The notes under the pieces were generated by a model. That model saw only the letters and a list, made by a program, of their open reading frames with translations. It was not told the DNA's origin and ran no database searches. Made by a program: the position numbers and the translations under genes. A stretch of 64,000 nucleotides of DNA from Sphingobium cloacae (GTDB lineage: Bacteria; Pseudomonadota; Alphaproteobacteria; Sphingomonadales; Sphingomonadaceae): NCBI RefSeq assembly GCF_002355855.1, contig NZ_AP017655.1, forward strand, positions 558,001 through 622,000. Reading direction: 5' to 3'. Of the stretch, positions 53,154 through 62,500 are shown in pieces (positions within the stretch are counted from its first letter, which is position 1; every line of letters begins with the position of its first letter).

Positions 53154-55288
53154 TTGGCGGCCCTCCGCAGGCGCAGCGCATTGGCGATCACGATCAGCGA
53201 GGATGTGGACATGGCGATGGCGGCGACCAGCGGCGTCACCCTGCCCGCGATAGCCAGCGGCACGGCCAGCACATTATAGCAGATCGCGAGCGCGAAATTC
53301 TGCTTCACGACGGTGACGGTCCGCCGCGCCGCCCGCACCGCGACGGCGACCGGGGCAAGGCGGTCGCCCAGAAACACCGCGTCGGCCGTCAACTGGCTCG
53401 CGTCGCTGGCGGAGGCGGGGGCCATGCTGGCATGACCGGCGGCGAGCGCGGGGCCGTCGTTCAGGCCGTCGCCCACCATCAATATGCGTTCGCCCTTGCC
53501 CTTGAGGCGGTCGATCAGCGCGAGCTTGTCGGCGGGGCGGAGCGCCCCGATCGCGGTCGTGCCGGTCCGCCGGGCGATGTCCTCCAGCGCTTCGGGCCGG
53601 TCGCCGCTGGCGATCAGGGTCTTGAGGCCCATGTCGCGCAGGGATTTGAGGGTTTCGGGCGCATCGGGGCGGAGCGCGTCCGTGAAATGCAGCAACAGGC
53701 TGTGCCCGCCCCGCCGATATTCCGTCGCGAGGCCGAACAGGTTGATGAGGCTGCGCGGCCTGCCCAGCGATACGGTTTCGCCATCGAGGTCGCCGGACAT
53801 CCCCTCGCCCGCGACTTCGCGCAGATGGTCGAGCGGGGCGGGGGCGACGCCTTCCGCTTCCAGCGCCATGCGCAGCGCGATGCTGAGCGGATGGCGGCTG
53901 GCCTGCGCGAGGCTGAGGATGACGGAGCGATCCTCATCGGCGAGGCGGGAGAGGTTGGTGGGCACCGGGCGGCCCAGCGTCAGCGTCCCGGTCTTGTCGA
54001 ACACGGCTTCGCTCACCTCCGCCAGACGTTCGAGTGCGGACCCGTCCTTCACCAGCACGCCGCGCCGCATCAGCGCGCCGCAGGCGACGATCTGCGCCGC
54101 CGGCACTGCCAGCCCCAGCGCGCAGGGGCAGGTGATGAGGAGCACCGCCACTGCGATCAGCAGCGCGTGGTGGACGCCTGCCCCCGCGATCATCCATCCG
54201 GCAAAGGACAGCGCCGCCAGCAGATGCACGCAGGGCGCGTAATAGCGCGCGGCACGGTCGGCGAGGCGGACATAGCGGGACTTGCCCTGACCCGCTTCCT
54301 CCATCAGGCGGGCGATGTCCGCGATGATGGTGTCCGGCCCGGCGGCGGTCACGTCCACGGCGAGGGGCGCTTCGAGGTTCAGCGCGCCCGCCTGCACCAT
54401 GTCGCCCCGGCGGACGCGCACGGGGGCGCTCTCGCCGGTCAGGAAGGCGATGTCGAGGCCGCTTTCCCCTTCGACGATGCGGCCGTCCGCCGCCAGACGT
54501 TCGCCTGCGGCCACCAGCATCCGCATGCCGGGACGCAGGGCGGTGGAAGCGATCCAGCGGCTTTGGCTGCCCGCGTCCAGCACCAGCGCGCCGGGCGCGG
54601 TCTGCTTGAGCAGGGCGGCGACGCCCGCCCGCGCCCGCCCGCGCATCATGCTGTCGAGGCAGCGTCCCGCGAGCAGGAAGAACAGCAGCATGACCGCGCC
54701 GTCGAACCAGGCGTGGGGCCCGTTGGTCGCGGTCTCATACAGGCTCATGGCGGTGGTCAGCAGGACGCCGATGCTGATCGGCACGTCCATGTTGGTGCGC
54801 CCGTGGCGCAGCGCGGCCCAGGCGGATCGGTAAAAAGGCTGGCCCGCATAAGCCACGGTCGGCAGGGCGATCAGCGCGGAGAGCCAATGGAACATCTCCC
54901 GCGTCGCGCCGTCCGCGCCGGACCAGACCGACACCGACAGGAGCATGATGTTCATCGCCGCGAAACCGGCGACGGCCAGAGCCCGCACCAATGCCCTGCT
55001 TTCCGCCGCCGCGACATCGACGCCGGGATCGGCGAGCGGTTCCGCCTCGAAGCCCAGCGATGCGATCGCGGCCTTGATCTGCGGCGGCGTCATGGCGGGG
55101 TCGTGGCGGATGGCGATCCGCCTGGCCGCCATGTTCACCCGGGCGGACTGGATGCCGGGGTTTCGGGGAAGGCCGTTCTCGATCTTGGAAATGCAGCCCG
55201 CGCAATGGATGCCCGGCACGGCGAACAGGCTTTCGCGCAAGTCGTCGAGCGGTTGCGCCTCGGCGATGTCGATGGGGTGCGTGGCCAT
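53150..55288 (-). CDS. ccoI: Copper-transporting P-type ATPase CcoI/FixI
   Basis: The 712-residue protein delivers copper for cbb3 oxidase. It has one N-terminal metal-binding domain with C29-x2-C32 (GIHCAGCISKIE), eight predicted membrane spans, the translocation motif ITCPCALGLAVP, phosphorylation site FDKTGTLTLGRP, the TGES-like LTGESAPVRV, and a hinge VGDGLNDGPALAAG. The ATG at 55288 shares one base with the ccoH stop (TGATG). CcoI homologues are distinguished from CopA mainly by this operon context. Confidence 0.92.
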   Translation of the reverse strand: MATHPIDIAEAQPLDDLRESLFAVPGIHCAGCISKIENGLPRNPGIQSARVNMAARRIAIRHDPAMTPPQIKAAIASLGFEAEPLADPGVDVAAAESRALVRALAVAGFAAMNIMLLSVSVWSGADGATREMFHWLSALIALPTVAYAGQPFYRSAWAALRHGRTNMDVPISIGVLLTTAMSLYETATNGPHAWFDGAVMLLFFLLAGRCLDSMMRGRARAGVAALLKQTAPGALVLDAGSQSRWIASTALRPGMRMLVAAGERLAADGRIVEGESGLDIAFLTGESAPVRVRRGDMVQAGALNLEAPLAVDVTAAGPDTIIADIARLMEEAGQGKSRYVRLADRAARYYAPCVHLLAALSFAGWMIAGAGVHHALLIAVAVLLITCPCALGLAVPAAQIVACGALMRRGVLVKDGSALERLAEVSEAVFDKTGTLTLGRPVPTNLSRLADEDRSVILSLAQASRHPLSIALRMALEAEGVAPAPLDHLREVAGEGMSGDLDGETVSLGRPRSLINLFGLATEYRRGGHSLLLHFTDALRPDAPETLKSLRDMGLKTLIASGDRPEALEDIARRTGTTAIGALRPADKLALIDRLKGKGERILMVGDGLNDGPALAAGHASMAPASASDASQLTADAVFLGDRLAPVAVAVRAARRTVTVVKQNFALAICYNVLAVPLAIAGRVTPLVAAIAMSTSSLIVIANALRLRRAAK

Positions 55289-55761
55289 CAGTCGATCTCC
55301 CGCAGTAGATGCCGTTGCGCGCCCGCATGGCGGATGTCGAACCGGATCTGCCAGCGTCCGGAGGGAAGGGTCTGTTCGCTGAGGTAGAGGCCTTCAGCGC
55401 CGTGGAAGGTCAGGGCAATGTCGGGGGCACGGCCCAGCGGATGCTGCGCTAGGGCTTCTATGCGCGATCCAGTGAGCGGTTCGTCGGCGGCACCGGTCAG
55501 GGCGATGCGGATGTGGCGCTCCTTCGTCAGCGCGATATCGTCTTTCCATCCCAGCCTGTCTTGCGCCCGCGCCTGTTCCAGCCAGCCGTTGAATTTCTGG
55601 CTGGCGACATAGCTGTTGTCCACGACGGTGCCGCCGAAGGACCGGATCGCCATCGTCGCCATCAGCATGTTGACCGCGATCACCACGCCGAAGAAGGCGA
55701 TGAGGATGGCGGCCATGTGCCAGCCGGTGAAGCGTCGGGGAGGGGAGGAACGGTCGCGCAT
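55288..55761 (-). CDS. ccoH: FixH/CcoH family protein
   Basis: The 157-residue protein has one N-terminal membrane span (AAILIAFFGVVIAVNMLMAT near residue 20) and a FixH-type periplasmic domain: NSYVASQKFNGWLEQARAQD near 50, then an Ig-like beta-rich end with LTFHGAEGLYLSEQTL. FixH/CcoH assists cbb3 assembly. It lies three bases after ccoG and is coupled to ccoI. Confidence 0.88.
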   Translation of the reverse strand: MRDRSSPPRRFTGWHMAAILIAFFGVVIAVNMLMATMAIRSFGGTVVDNSYVASQKFNGWLEQARAQDRLGWKDDIALTKERHIRIALTGAADEPLTGSRIEALAQHPLGRAPDIALTFHGAEGLYLSEQTLPSGRWQIRFDIRHAGAQRHLLREID

Positions 55762-55764
55762 CGT

Positions 55765-57198
55765 TCAGGGCCTTTCGAAACGGGCGGGTTCGCGGTCGGC
55801 TCCGCCTTCCTTGTCGAGTGCGCGGACCGCGAAATGGAAGTCCTGCCGCGCGTCGCCGCTCCCCGGCAGGGCCACGAAAACGCGCAGCTTGGCGACGCTG
55901 TCGGCGGGGACCGTGGTGGAAAGGGTGGGGGCCGCCTGCTCGCGGGCGGTGGCGTCCGTCCAGAGTTGCGCGCCCGGCAATCCCTCGACGCCGACTTCCA
56001 TCGGGCGGGGCCGCGCCTCCATATTGCGGATCTTCACCGTATAGGCGTTGCGGATCGTGCCGTCCGACAGGCGCACGAAAATGGGATTGCGGTCCTGCTG
56101 CGCGCTGATGTCGACGCGGGTGCGCGCGCCCAGGGCGAACAGCATGGCGACGCCTATGCCCGACCAGACCATGAAATAGGCGATCGTCCGGGGGCGCAGC
56201 AGGGTGCGCAGGACGGGGCGGGGGGCGGCCCCTTTCTGCTCGGCCTCCGCATCTTCCTCGGTGCAATAGTCGATCAGGCCGCGGGGACGGTCGACCTGCT
56301 CCATCACCTTGTCGCAGGCATCGATGCAGAGCGCGCAGGTGATGCAGCCGACCTGCGATCCTTCGCGGATGTCGATGCCGGTGGGGCATACGGCGACGCA
56401 CTGGTTGCAGTCGATGCAGTCGCCATATTCGCCGGGATGCGCCTCCGCTTTCTTGAGGCTGCCGCGCTTTTCGCCGCGCCAGTGCTTATAGGTGACGATC
56501 AGCGATCTTTCGTCCAGCATCGCCGCCTGGATGCGCGGCCATGGGCACATATAGATGCACACCTGTTCGCGCATGAAGCCGCCCAGCACGAAGGTCGTCG
56601 CGGTCAGCACCGCCACGGTGATGTAGGCGGCGGGCGCGGCCGTGCCGGTCCAGAACTGCTGCTGGAGCGTCGGGGCGTCGGCATAATAGAAAATCCATGC
56701 GCCGCCGGTCAGGAAGGCGATCAGCAGCCAGACCGACCATTTGGCTAGTCGCCGGGCCAGTTTGCCCAGGCTCCACGGCGCCTTGGCGAGACGGATCTGC
56801 GCATTGCGGTCGCCATCCATGAAGCGTTCGACATGCTGGAAGAGGTCGGTCCACACCGTCTGCGGGCAGGCATAGCCGCACCATGCGCGCCCGACCGCCG
56901 AAGTGACGAGGAACAGCCCGATCCCCGCCATGATGAGGAGGCCCGCCACATAATAGAATTCATGCGGCCAGATTTCGATGTCGAACATGTAGAAGCGGCG
57001 GTTGGCGAGGTCGACCAGCACCGCCTGATCGGGCGCATAGGGGCCGCGATCCCAGCGAATCCAGGGCGTACCCCAATAGATTGCCAGCGTCACCGCCATG
57101 ATCGCCCATTTGAGGCGGCGGAAGAATCCGTCCACCGCCTTGGGATAGACGCCCTTGCGCTTTTCGTAGAGCGAGGCCGATCCCCCGGGCGTCAGCAT
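55765..57198 (-). CDS. ccoG: Cytochrome c oxidase accessory protein CcoG (FixG/RdxA)
   Basis: The 477-residue membrane protein binds two 4Fe-4S clusters in the set CIDCNQCVAVCPTGIDIREG and GCITCALCIDACDKVMEQV near residues 245-285, preceded by membrane spans and the motif WCGYACPQTVWTDLFQHVER. The C-terminal Ig-like domain holds RNAYTVKIRNMEARPRPME. CcoG reduces copper during cbb3 assembly. The stretch GTPWIRWDRGPYAPDQAV is a typical early segment. It starts 46 bp after ccoP. Confidence 0.93.
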   Translation of the reverse strand: MLTPGGSASLYEKRKGVYPKAVDGFFRRLKWAIMAVTLAIYWGTPWIRWDRGPYAPDQAVLVDLANRRFYMFDIEIWPHEFYYVAGLLIMAGIGLFLVTSAVGRAWCGYACPQTVWTDLFQHVERFMDGDRNAQIRLAKAPWSLGKLARRLAKWSVWLLIAFLTGGAWIFYYADAPTLQQQFWTGTAAPAAYITVAVLTATTFVLGGFMREQVCIYMCPWPRIQAAMLDERSLIVTYKHWRGEKRGSLKKAEAHPGEYGDCIDCNQCVAVCPTGIDIREGSQVGCITCALCIDACDKVMEQVDRPRGLIDYCTEEDAEAEQKGAAPRPVLRTLLRPRTIAYFMVWSGIGVAMLFALGARTRVDISAQQDRNPIFVRLSDGTIRNAYTVKIRNMEARPRPMEVGVEGLPGAQLWTDATAREQAAPTLSTTVPADSVAKLRVFVALPGSGDARQDFHFAVRALDKEGGADREPARFERP

Positions 57199-57243
57199 GA
57201 TGCTGTCCTCCTGTCCCCGTCCGGGATGGATGGGGAGGAAAGG

Positions 57244-58161
57244 TCACTGCGCGGCATCGGCCGCCGCCACGGTCGCGGGCGTGGCTTCGCCGCCGCCCAG
57301 GCTGTGCACATAGGCCGCCAGCATGCGGATGGTGGCCTTGTCGAGCTTGTCGTCCCAGCGGGGCATGACGCCGTGGCGGCTGTTCCAGACGGTATCGTGG
57401 ATGCTGCCCGCATCGCCGCCAAAGAGCCAGATCGCGTCCGTCAGATTGGGCGCGCCCAGTTCGCGGCTGCCCTTGCCGTCCGGTCCGTGGCAGACCGCGC
57501 AATTGTCCGCGAAGATCGGCGCGCCGCGCTGCGACGCCGCGCTGGGCTTGTCCTGATGGCTGATCGCGCGGACATAGGCGACCACATCGTCCACCTGCGC
57601 GGGTTGCAGCAGTTGATCCTTGCCGAAGGCGGGCATCAGCGACTGGCGCGTTTCGGCATGGTCGGGATTGCGGACGCCATCGGTGATCGTCTTTTCGATC
57701 GCCGCCAGATCGCCGCCCCACAACCAGTCGTCGTCATTGAGGTTGGGATAGCCCCTGGACCCCGCCGCGCCCGATCCGTGGCATTGCACGCAATGCACGC
57801 GGAAGGCGGCGCGACCGCCCTCGACCGCTGCCTGCATCAGTCGCGGATGGTTGGGCAGGTCCTGGATCGGCGTCTCCGCAATGGCCTTGCGGATCGGCGC
57901 GACCTGCGTTTCGCGGGCGGCCAGTTCCTTTTCCAGCGCGCCCCGGCTCGACCAGCCCAACATTCCCTGCGTGGCGCGGTCGATCATCGGCCAGGCCGGA
58001 TAGGCGATGGTATAGCCCACCGCGAAGAGGATGGTCGCGTAGAAGGTCCACAGCCACCAGCGAGGCAGGGGCGTGTCCAGTTCCCGGATGCCGTCCCACT
58101 CATGCCCCTTCATCTCGGTGCCGGTGGCTGCGTCGATGCGCGGTTGCTTGTCGTCAGCCAT
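57244..58161 (-). CDS. ccoP: cbb3-type cytochrome c oxidase subunit III (diheme cytochrome)
   Basis: The 305-residue protein has the FixP domain start (HEWDGIRELDTPLPRWWLWT near residue 20), one membrane span, and two c-type heme motifs, CVQCH (about residue 125) and CAVCH (about 215), with axial methionines in QSLMPAFGKD and HGVMPRWDDK. It passes electrons to CcoN-CcoO. The ATG at 58161 overlaps the ccoQ stop by 8 bp and matches the family start; the in-frame ATG further upstream lies inside ccoQ. Confidence 0.93.
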   Translation of the reverse strand: MADDKQPRIDAATGTEMKGHEWDGIRELDTPLPRWWLWTFYATILFAVGYTIAYPAWPMIDRATQGMLGWSSRGALEKELAARETQVAPIRKAIAETPIQDLPNHPRLMQAAVEGGRAAFRVHCVQCHGSGAAGSRGYPNLNDDDWLWGGDLAAIEKTITDGVRNPDHAETRQSLMPAFGKDQLLQPAQVDDVVAYVRAISHQDKPSAASQRGAPIFADNCAVCHGPDGKGSRELGAPNLTDAIWLFGGDAGSIHDTVWNSRHGVMPRWDDKLDKATIRMLAAYVHSLGGGEATPATVAAADAAQ

Positions 58162-58330
58162 GGTCGGCGTCCCTGTTCTCATTCTCGCTGTCGAAGATCA
58201 TGCGGGCGGCCTCGTCGCCGCGTTCCCGTCCCTTGGGCAGGAAAGTCCAGCCGATCAGGACGAGATAGACGACGGTCATGGCGACCAGCCCCCAGCTATC
58301 GGCGAAATGCCGCAGTTCATTGTAGTTCAT
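58154..58330 (-). CDS. ccoQ: cbb3-type cytochrome c oxidase subunit IV
   Basis: A 58-residue protein read by hand. It begins [20 protein letters not shown], with one membrane span ([17 protein letters not shown], residues 16-32) and a charged C-terminus ([20 protein letters not shown]). CcoQ stabilises the oxidase complex. Its ATG overlaps the ccoO stop by 4 bp and its stop overlaps ccoP, giving the canonical NOQP order. Confidence 0.9.
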   Translation of the reverse strand: MNYNELRHFADSWGLVAMTVVYLVLIGWTFLPKGRERGDEAARMIFDSENENRDADHG

Positions 58331-59061
58331 CGCCGGACCTCCTGCGGTCTGGCGGATTCCACGTCGACCAGCGTGCCCAGCATCTGGAGGTAGGCGACCA
58401 GCGCATCCATCTCCGTCAGCCGGCTGGGATCGCCGTCGAAGTCGCGCGCCTGCGCCTTGGGATAGCGCTTCAGCAGATCGGCAGTGTCGGCATCGGGATC
58501 GGCCTGCGCCTTGAGGTCGTCATTGGCCTTGGCGATGTCCTCCTTCGTATAGGGGACGCCGACCCGGCTCAGGGCGGTCAGGTCCTTCGCCATATCGCCT
58601 GCCTTGAGGTCGCGTTCGGCCAGGAAGGCATAGGGCGGCATGATCGATTCCGGCACCACCGCGCGCGGATCGATCAGGTGCTGGACATGCCATTCGTCCG
58701 AATAGCGCCCGCCCACGCGCGCGAGGTCCGGCCCGGTGCGCTTGGAGCCCCATTGAAAGGGGTGGTCGTACATGCTTTCGGCGGCAAGGCTGTAGTGGCC
58801 GTAGCGTTCGGTCTCGTCCCGGAAGGGGCGGATCATCTGGCTGTGGCAGTTGTAGCAACCCTCGCGGATGTAGATGTTGCGGCCCGCCTGCTCCAGCGGC
58901 GTGTAGGGGCGCATCCCCTCCACCTTCTCGATCGTGTTGTCGATCCAGAAGAGGGGCGCGATCTCCACGATGCCGCCGATCGCCACCACCGCCAGAGACA
59001 GCGCCGCCAGCAGCGTGACATTGCGTTCGATCTTCTTATGGTCGAAGAATTTGGTCGCCAT
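58327..59061 (-). CDS. ccoO: cbb3-type cytochrome c oxidase subunit II (monoheme cytochrome)
   Basis: The 244-residue membrane-anchored cytochrome has an N-terminal span near residues 15-35 and one heme motif, [20 protein letters not shown], near residue 68. [18 protein letters not shown] follows, and the end carries [16 protein letters not shown]. It relays electrons from CcoP to CcoN. Starts 12 bp after ccoN. Confidence 0.94.
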   Translation of the reverse strand: MATKFFDHKKIERNVTLLAALSLAVVAIGGIVEIAPLFWIDNTIEKVEGMRPYTPLEQAGRNIYIREGCYNCHSQMIRPFRDETERYGHYSLAAESMYDHPFQWGSKRTGPDLARVGGRYSDEWHVQHLIDPRAVVPESIMPPYAFLAERDLKAGDMAKDLTALSRVGVPYTKEDIAKANDDLKAQADPDADTADLLKRYPKAQARDFDGDPSRLTEMDALVAYLQMLGTLVDVESARPQEVRR

Positions 59062-59073
59062 GATTGCTGTTCC

Positions 59074-60738
59074 TTATTCGGCGGGCTGCGGAGCGGGCGC
59101 GATGGGGCGATCGCGCGCGGCGTCATAGCGGGGCATCGACATCGGCTGTTCCACGCGCTGCCGCCCCGCGATCGTCTGCCAGACGTTCCAGACCATCACC
59201 ACGGCGCCGGCGAGGTAGAGCACGCCGCCCAGCGAGCGGATGACATAATAAGGGAACATGGCCGACACGACTTCGGAGAAGGCGTAGACGAGATAACCGT
59301 CCGAGCCATATTCGCGCCACATCAGGCCCTGGGTGATGCCTGCCACCCACATGGCGGCGGCGTAGAGCACGATGCCCAGCGTCGCGAGCCAGAAGTGCCA
59401 GTTGACCATGCGCAGCGAATAAAGCCGCTCGCGGCCCCACAGGCGCGGTACCAGGAAATAGATGGCGGCGAAGCTGATCATGCCGTTCCACCCCAGCGCG
59501 CCGGCATGGACGTGGCCGATGGTCCATTCGGTGTAATGGCTGAGCGAATTGACCGCCTTGATCGACAGCATCGGCCCTTCGAAGGTCGCCATGCCGTAGA
59601 AGGCCAGCGCCAGCACCATCATGCGGATGATGGGGTCGGTCCGAACCTTGTCCCACGCGCCGTTCAGCGTCATCAGGCCGTTGATCATGCCGCCCCAGCT
59701 CGGCATCCACAGCACGACCGAGAAGACCATGCCCAGCGTCTGCGCCCAGTCGGGCAGAGCGGTGTAATGGAGATGGTGCGGACCTGCCCAGATGTAGAGG
59801 AAGATCAGCGACCAGAAGTGGATGATCGACAGGCGATAGCTGTAGATTGGCCGTTCGGCCTGCTTGGGCACGAAATAATACATCATCGCCAGGAAGGGCG
59901 TGGTGAGGAAGAAGGCGACGGCGTTATGGCCGTACCACCATTGCGTCAGCGCGTCCTGCACCCCGGCGAAGGCGGAATAGCTCCTCGATCCGAAGAGGCT
60001 GACCGGGATCGCCAGGTTGTTGACGATGTGCAGCATCGCGATGGTGATGATGAAGCTGAGGTAGAACCAGTTGGCCACATAGATATGCGGCTCGTTCCGT
60101 TTCAGCAGCGTGCCCACGAAGACGACGAAATAGGCGACCCAGACGATGGTGAGCCACAGGTCGACATACCATTCGGGTTCGGCATATTCGCGGCTTTCGG
60201 TGATGCCCAGCACATAGCCGGTCGCCGCCAGCACGATGAAAAGCTGATACCCCCAGAAGACGAAGCGGGCGAGCGTCGGGAAGGCGAGCCGGGCGCGGCA
60301 GGTGCGCTGGACGATGTAATAGCTCGTCGCGATCAGCACGTTACCGCCGAACGCGAAGATCACCGCCGATGTGTGAAGCGGGCGCAGCCGTCCGAAAGTG
60401 GTGAATTCGAAGCCGAGATTGAGCGCCGGAAAGGCCAGTTGCAGGGCGATGAACAGCCCCGCGAAAAAACCGACAACGCCCCAGAAAACGGTGGCCAGGA
60501 TGCCCCAGCGGACGGGATCGTCATCATATTTGCCCTGATCCTCGGGCATTTTCAGCAAACCGCGCGCGATGCCCGCATAGTCGGCGTGGCGCATGGTGAG
60601 CACCGCCAGCAGCAAGGCGACGGCGCAGACGATGCCCATATGGACGGCAAAGCCGAAGTCCACCGCCATCAGCATGGCCGCGAACGCCGCCAGCGCGAGC
60701 GCGAACCACCCGCCCGTCCTGAAAACCAGTCTTTCCAT
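59074..60738 (-). CDS. ccoN: cbb3-type cytochrome c oxidase subunit I
   Basis: The 554-residue catalytic subunit has 12 membrane spans and the cbb3 signature: heme ligand histidines in [37 protein letters not shown] and the [10 protein letters not shown] region, with the binuclear histidines in [17 protein letters not shown] and the cross-linked tyrosine in [16 protein letters not shown]. It reduces O2 at low oxygen. GGGGA six bases before the ATG at 60738 supports that start; ATG at 60744 is two codons earlier. Confidence 0.94.
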   Translation of the reverse strand: MERLVFRTGGWFALALAAFAAMLMAVDFGFAVHMGIVCAVALLLAVLTMRHADYAGIARGLLKMPEDQGKYDDDPVRWGILATVFWGVVGFFAGLFIALQLAFPALNLGFEFTTFGRLRPLHTSAVIFAFGGNVLIATSYYIVQRTCRARLAFPTLARFVFWGYQLFIVLAATGYVLGITESREYAEPEWYVDLWLTIVWVAYFVVFVGTLLKRNEPHIYVANWFYLSFIITIAMLHIVNNLAIPVSLFGSRSYSAFAGVQDALTQWWYGHNAVAFFLTTPFLAMMYYFVPKQAERPIYSYRLSIIHFWSLIFLYIWAGPHHLHYTALPDWAQTLGMVFSVVLWMPSWGGMINGLMTLNGAWDKVRTDPIIRMMVLALAFYGMATFEGPMLSIKAVNSLSHYTEWTIGHVHAGALGWNGMISFAAIYFLVPRLWGRERLYSLRMVNWHFWLATLGIVLYAAAMWVAGITQGLMWREYGSDGYLVYAFSEVVSAMFPYYVIRSLGGVLYLAGAVVMVWNVWQTIAGRQRVEQPMSMPRYDAARDRPIAPAPQPAE

Positions 60739-60975
60739 GGTCATTCCCCATCAAAGGCTGTGCGGTGCCCTCTCGGACGGGCGCCGCCCCCTTGCGATGT
60801 CCTCTGTCAAAGCAGGGGTGCGGGGTCTTTACGGGATAATCCTTAGGCGGTTTGTCCGGGGGCGGAGCGCCGTCCTGAACCTGTTCGGCATGACGGCCGA
60901 GGCAATGGTTCTCCGGCTTCTTCTGCTGGAAAACAGCTATCGGGCCCGCAGGCTTGCAGGATCGGGCGGGGTCGT
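60739..60975 (-). other. ccoN leader region without a recognised oxygen-response box
   Basis: The gap to the fnr terminator holds no ORF. TACGGGATAA occurs at 60830-60839 on the plus strand. A search by eye for TTGAY-N4-RTCAA found only half-sites, so control by Fnr here is not shown by the sequence. Confidence 0.4.
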
Positions 60976-61010
60976 GAAAAAGGCTCCCGTACATGAAGCA
61001 CGGGAGCCTT
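60976..61010 (-). terminator. Rho-independent terminator of fnr
   Basis: A perfect 11-bp stem, aaggctcccgt (60980-60990) with acgggagcctt (61000-61010), has a 9-base loop and is followed on the minus strand by TTTTT. It separates fnr from ccoN, so the two need different promoters. Confidence 0.87.
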
Positions 61011-61037
61011 GAAGGGCGTAGCGCGAGGCCAGGAAGG

Positions 61038-61805
61038 TCAGCTTCCCTCCGCCATGTTTTCCAGCCGGCGGGCATCGCGGACGCATACGCCGCGCCGGCC
61101 TTCCAGCGCGATGACGCCACGCCGCTTGAGGTCGGTCATCTGCCGCGACACCGTTTCGATGGTGAGGCCAAGGACATCGGCGATCTGCTGGCGGGAAAGA
61201 GGCAGGTCGATCACGCCGTTTCCGTCGGCGGGCAGTCGCCGGGCCATGTCGAGCAGGAAGGTCGCCACCTTCTCCCGCGCATTCTTGCGGCCCAGCAGCA
61301 GCATCCATGCCCGCGTGCGGTCCAGATCGTTGAGCGTGCGTTGCAGCAGCCGATGCTCGAGCCGGGAATGTTCGCGCGCGAAATTGTCGAAGGCGGCGCG
61401 GGGATAAAGGCACAGCCGCGCATCGGTGAGGGCGGTCACGCTGTGCGGCGTGCGCGCGCCGAAAGGACGGCCGATGAAGTCGGAGGCATAGACGACGCCC
61501 ACAATCTGTTCGCGGCCATCCCCGGTGGAGGTGGACAGTTTCAGCGTGCCCTCGATGACATTGGCGACCAGGGTGGAACTGTCCCCTTCCCACATCACGG
61601 TTTGCCCCGCTTGCAGGTGGACCCTGCGTCCGATGCGGCTCAGCGCCGCGCGATCCTCGCACGCCAGATCGGCGCAGATCGCATTGCCGCGCACTTCGCA
61701 GCGGTCGCAGCCATGGCTTGCGCAGTCGCGGGCCGGCTTGGTCATGGCCATCATGATGTCGGCGTCGCCTCGCGCGTTTTTCGCTCGATCAATTTGCAGG
61801 GTCAT
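61038..61805 (-). CDS. fnr: Crp/Fnr-family regulator with Fe-S cysteines (Fnr-like)
   Basis: The 255-residue protein has an N-terminal cysteine cluster C28, C33, C36, C44 (with C49) and a central cysteine C131 in ARLCLYPR, the E. coli FNR C122 position, so it can bind an oxygen-labile 4Fe-4S cluster. The cyclic-nucleotide-like domain spans about 60-160, and the winged helix near 205 has LSRQQIADVLGLTIETVSRQ, with the E-x2-SR recognition of TTGA half-sites. It lies between fixJ and ccoN and likely links FixLJ to anaerobic genes. Confidence 0.88.
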   Translation of the reverse strand: MTLQIDRAKNARGDADIMMAMTKPARDCASHGCDRCEVRGNAICADLACEDRAALSRIGRRVHLQAGQTVMWEGDSSTLVANVIEGTLKLSTSTGDGREQIVGVVYASDFIGRPFGARTPHSVTALTDARLCLYPRAAFDNFAREHSRLEHRLLQRTLNDLDRTRAWMLLLGRKNAREKVATFLLDMARRLPADGNGVIDLPLSRQQIADVLGLTIETVSRQMTDLKRRGVIALEGRRGVCVRDARRLENMAEGS

Positions 61806-61871
61806 GCGCGCTGCATGCCGGTCCGCGCGGGACAGACCTATCCGTAATGATCCCTATGCGGAGCGGCCGGG

Positions 61872-62483
61872 CTACTCCAGCCCCGCGTGGAAAGCGATGC
61901 GCAGCGCTTCGGCCAGGCTCTTCACGTCCAGCTTCTGCATCAGGTTGGCGCGGTGGATCTCCACCGTGCGCGGGCTGATGCCCAGATCATAGGCGATCGT
62001 CTTGTTGGGCAGCCCTTCGACCAGGCCGTTCAGCACATCGCGTTCCCGGTCGGTCAGCACATTGAGCCGCGATCGCGCTTCGTCCGCCCGGGCATTCGCG
62101 CCGCGATCGGAAAGGGACTGCTGGCGCGCCGATTCCAGGCAGCGGATGAGAACGGTCTTTTCGAACGGCTTTTCGATGAAATCGGCCGCGCCCGCCTTCA
62201 TCGCCTGCACCGCCATGTCGATGTCGCCATGGCCCGTCATGATGACGACCGGCAGCATGATGCCCTGCGCCCGCAATTCGCGCTGCACCGCCAGCCCGTC
62301 AATATCGGGCATCCGCACGTCCAGCAGCACGCATCCGGGCGCCAGGCCGGGGGCTTCCTTGAGGAAGGGCGCGCCGCCTTCGAACAATTGCACCGCATAG
62401 CCGCTGGTTTTCAGCATGAAGGACAGCGAGCGCCGGATCGCCTCGTCATCGTCCACGACATAGATGGGATAGGGTTCGCTCAT
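61872..62483 (-). CDS. fixJ: Response regulator FixJ
   Basis: The 203-residue protein has a receiver domain (YVVDDDEAIRRSLSFML at the start, phospho-acceptor D55 in CVLLDVRMPD, IMTGHGDIDMAVQAMKAGA, and the switch lysine in FIEKPFEK) and a C-terminal LuxR-type domain (LTDRERDVLNGLVEGLPNKT, then YDLGISPRTVEIHRANLMQK). FixJ activates low-oxygen genes when phosphorylated by FixL. ATG at 62483, 17 bases after fixL; the ORF's upstream extension lies inside fixL and is not real. Confidence 0.93.
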   Translation of the reverse strand: MSEPYPIYVVDDDEAIRRSLSFMLKTSGYAVQLFEGGAPFLKEAPGLAPGCVLLDVRMPDIDGLAVQRELRAQGIMLPVVIMTGHGDIDMAVQAMKAGAADFIEKPFEKTVLIRCLESARQQSLSDRGANARADEARSRLNVLTDRERDVLNGLVEGLPNKTIAYDLGISPRTVEIHRANLMQKLDVKSLAEALRIAFHAGLE

Positions 62484-62500
62484 CCTGTTTCCGCCCCTGC

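Noticed and set aside
56833..60846. A 1337-codon open frame on the plus strand opposite ccoNOQPG
   Set aside because: It is the antisense of confidently identified genes, has a low-complexity His/Arg/Gln-rich composition typical of GC-rich shadow frames, and no domain or ribosome site.
60739..60975. A possible FNR/FixK box upstream of ccoN
   Set aside because: Only TTGAC- and TTGAT-like half-sites were found, with the second half absent or at the wrong spacing; not enough to call.
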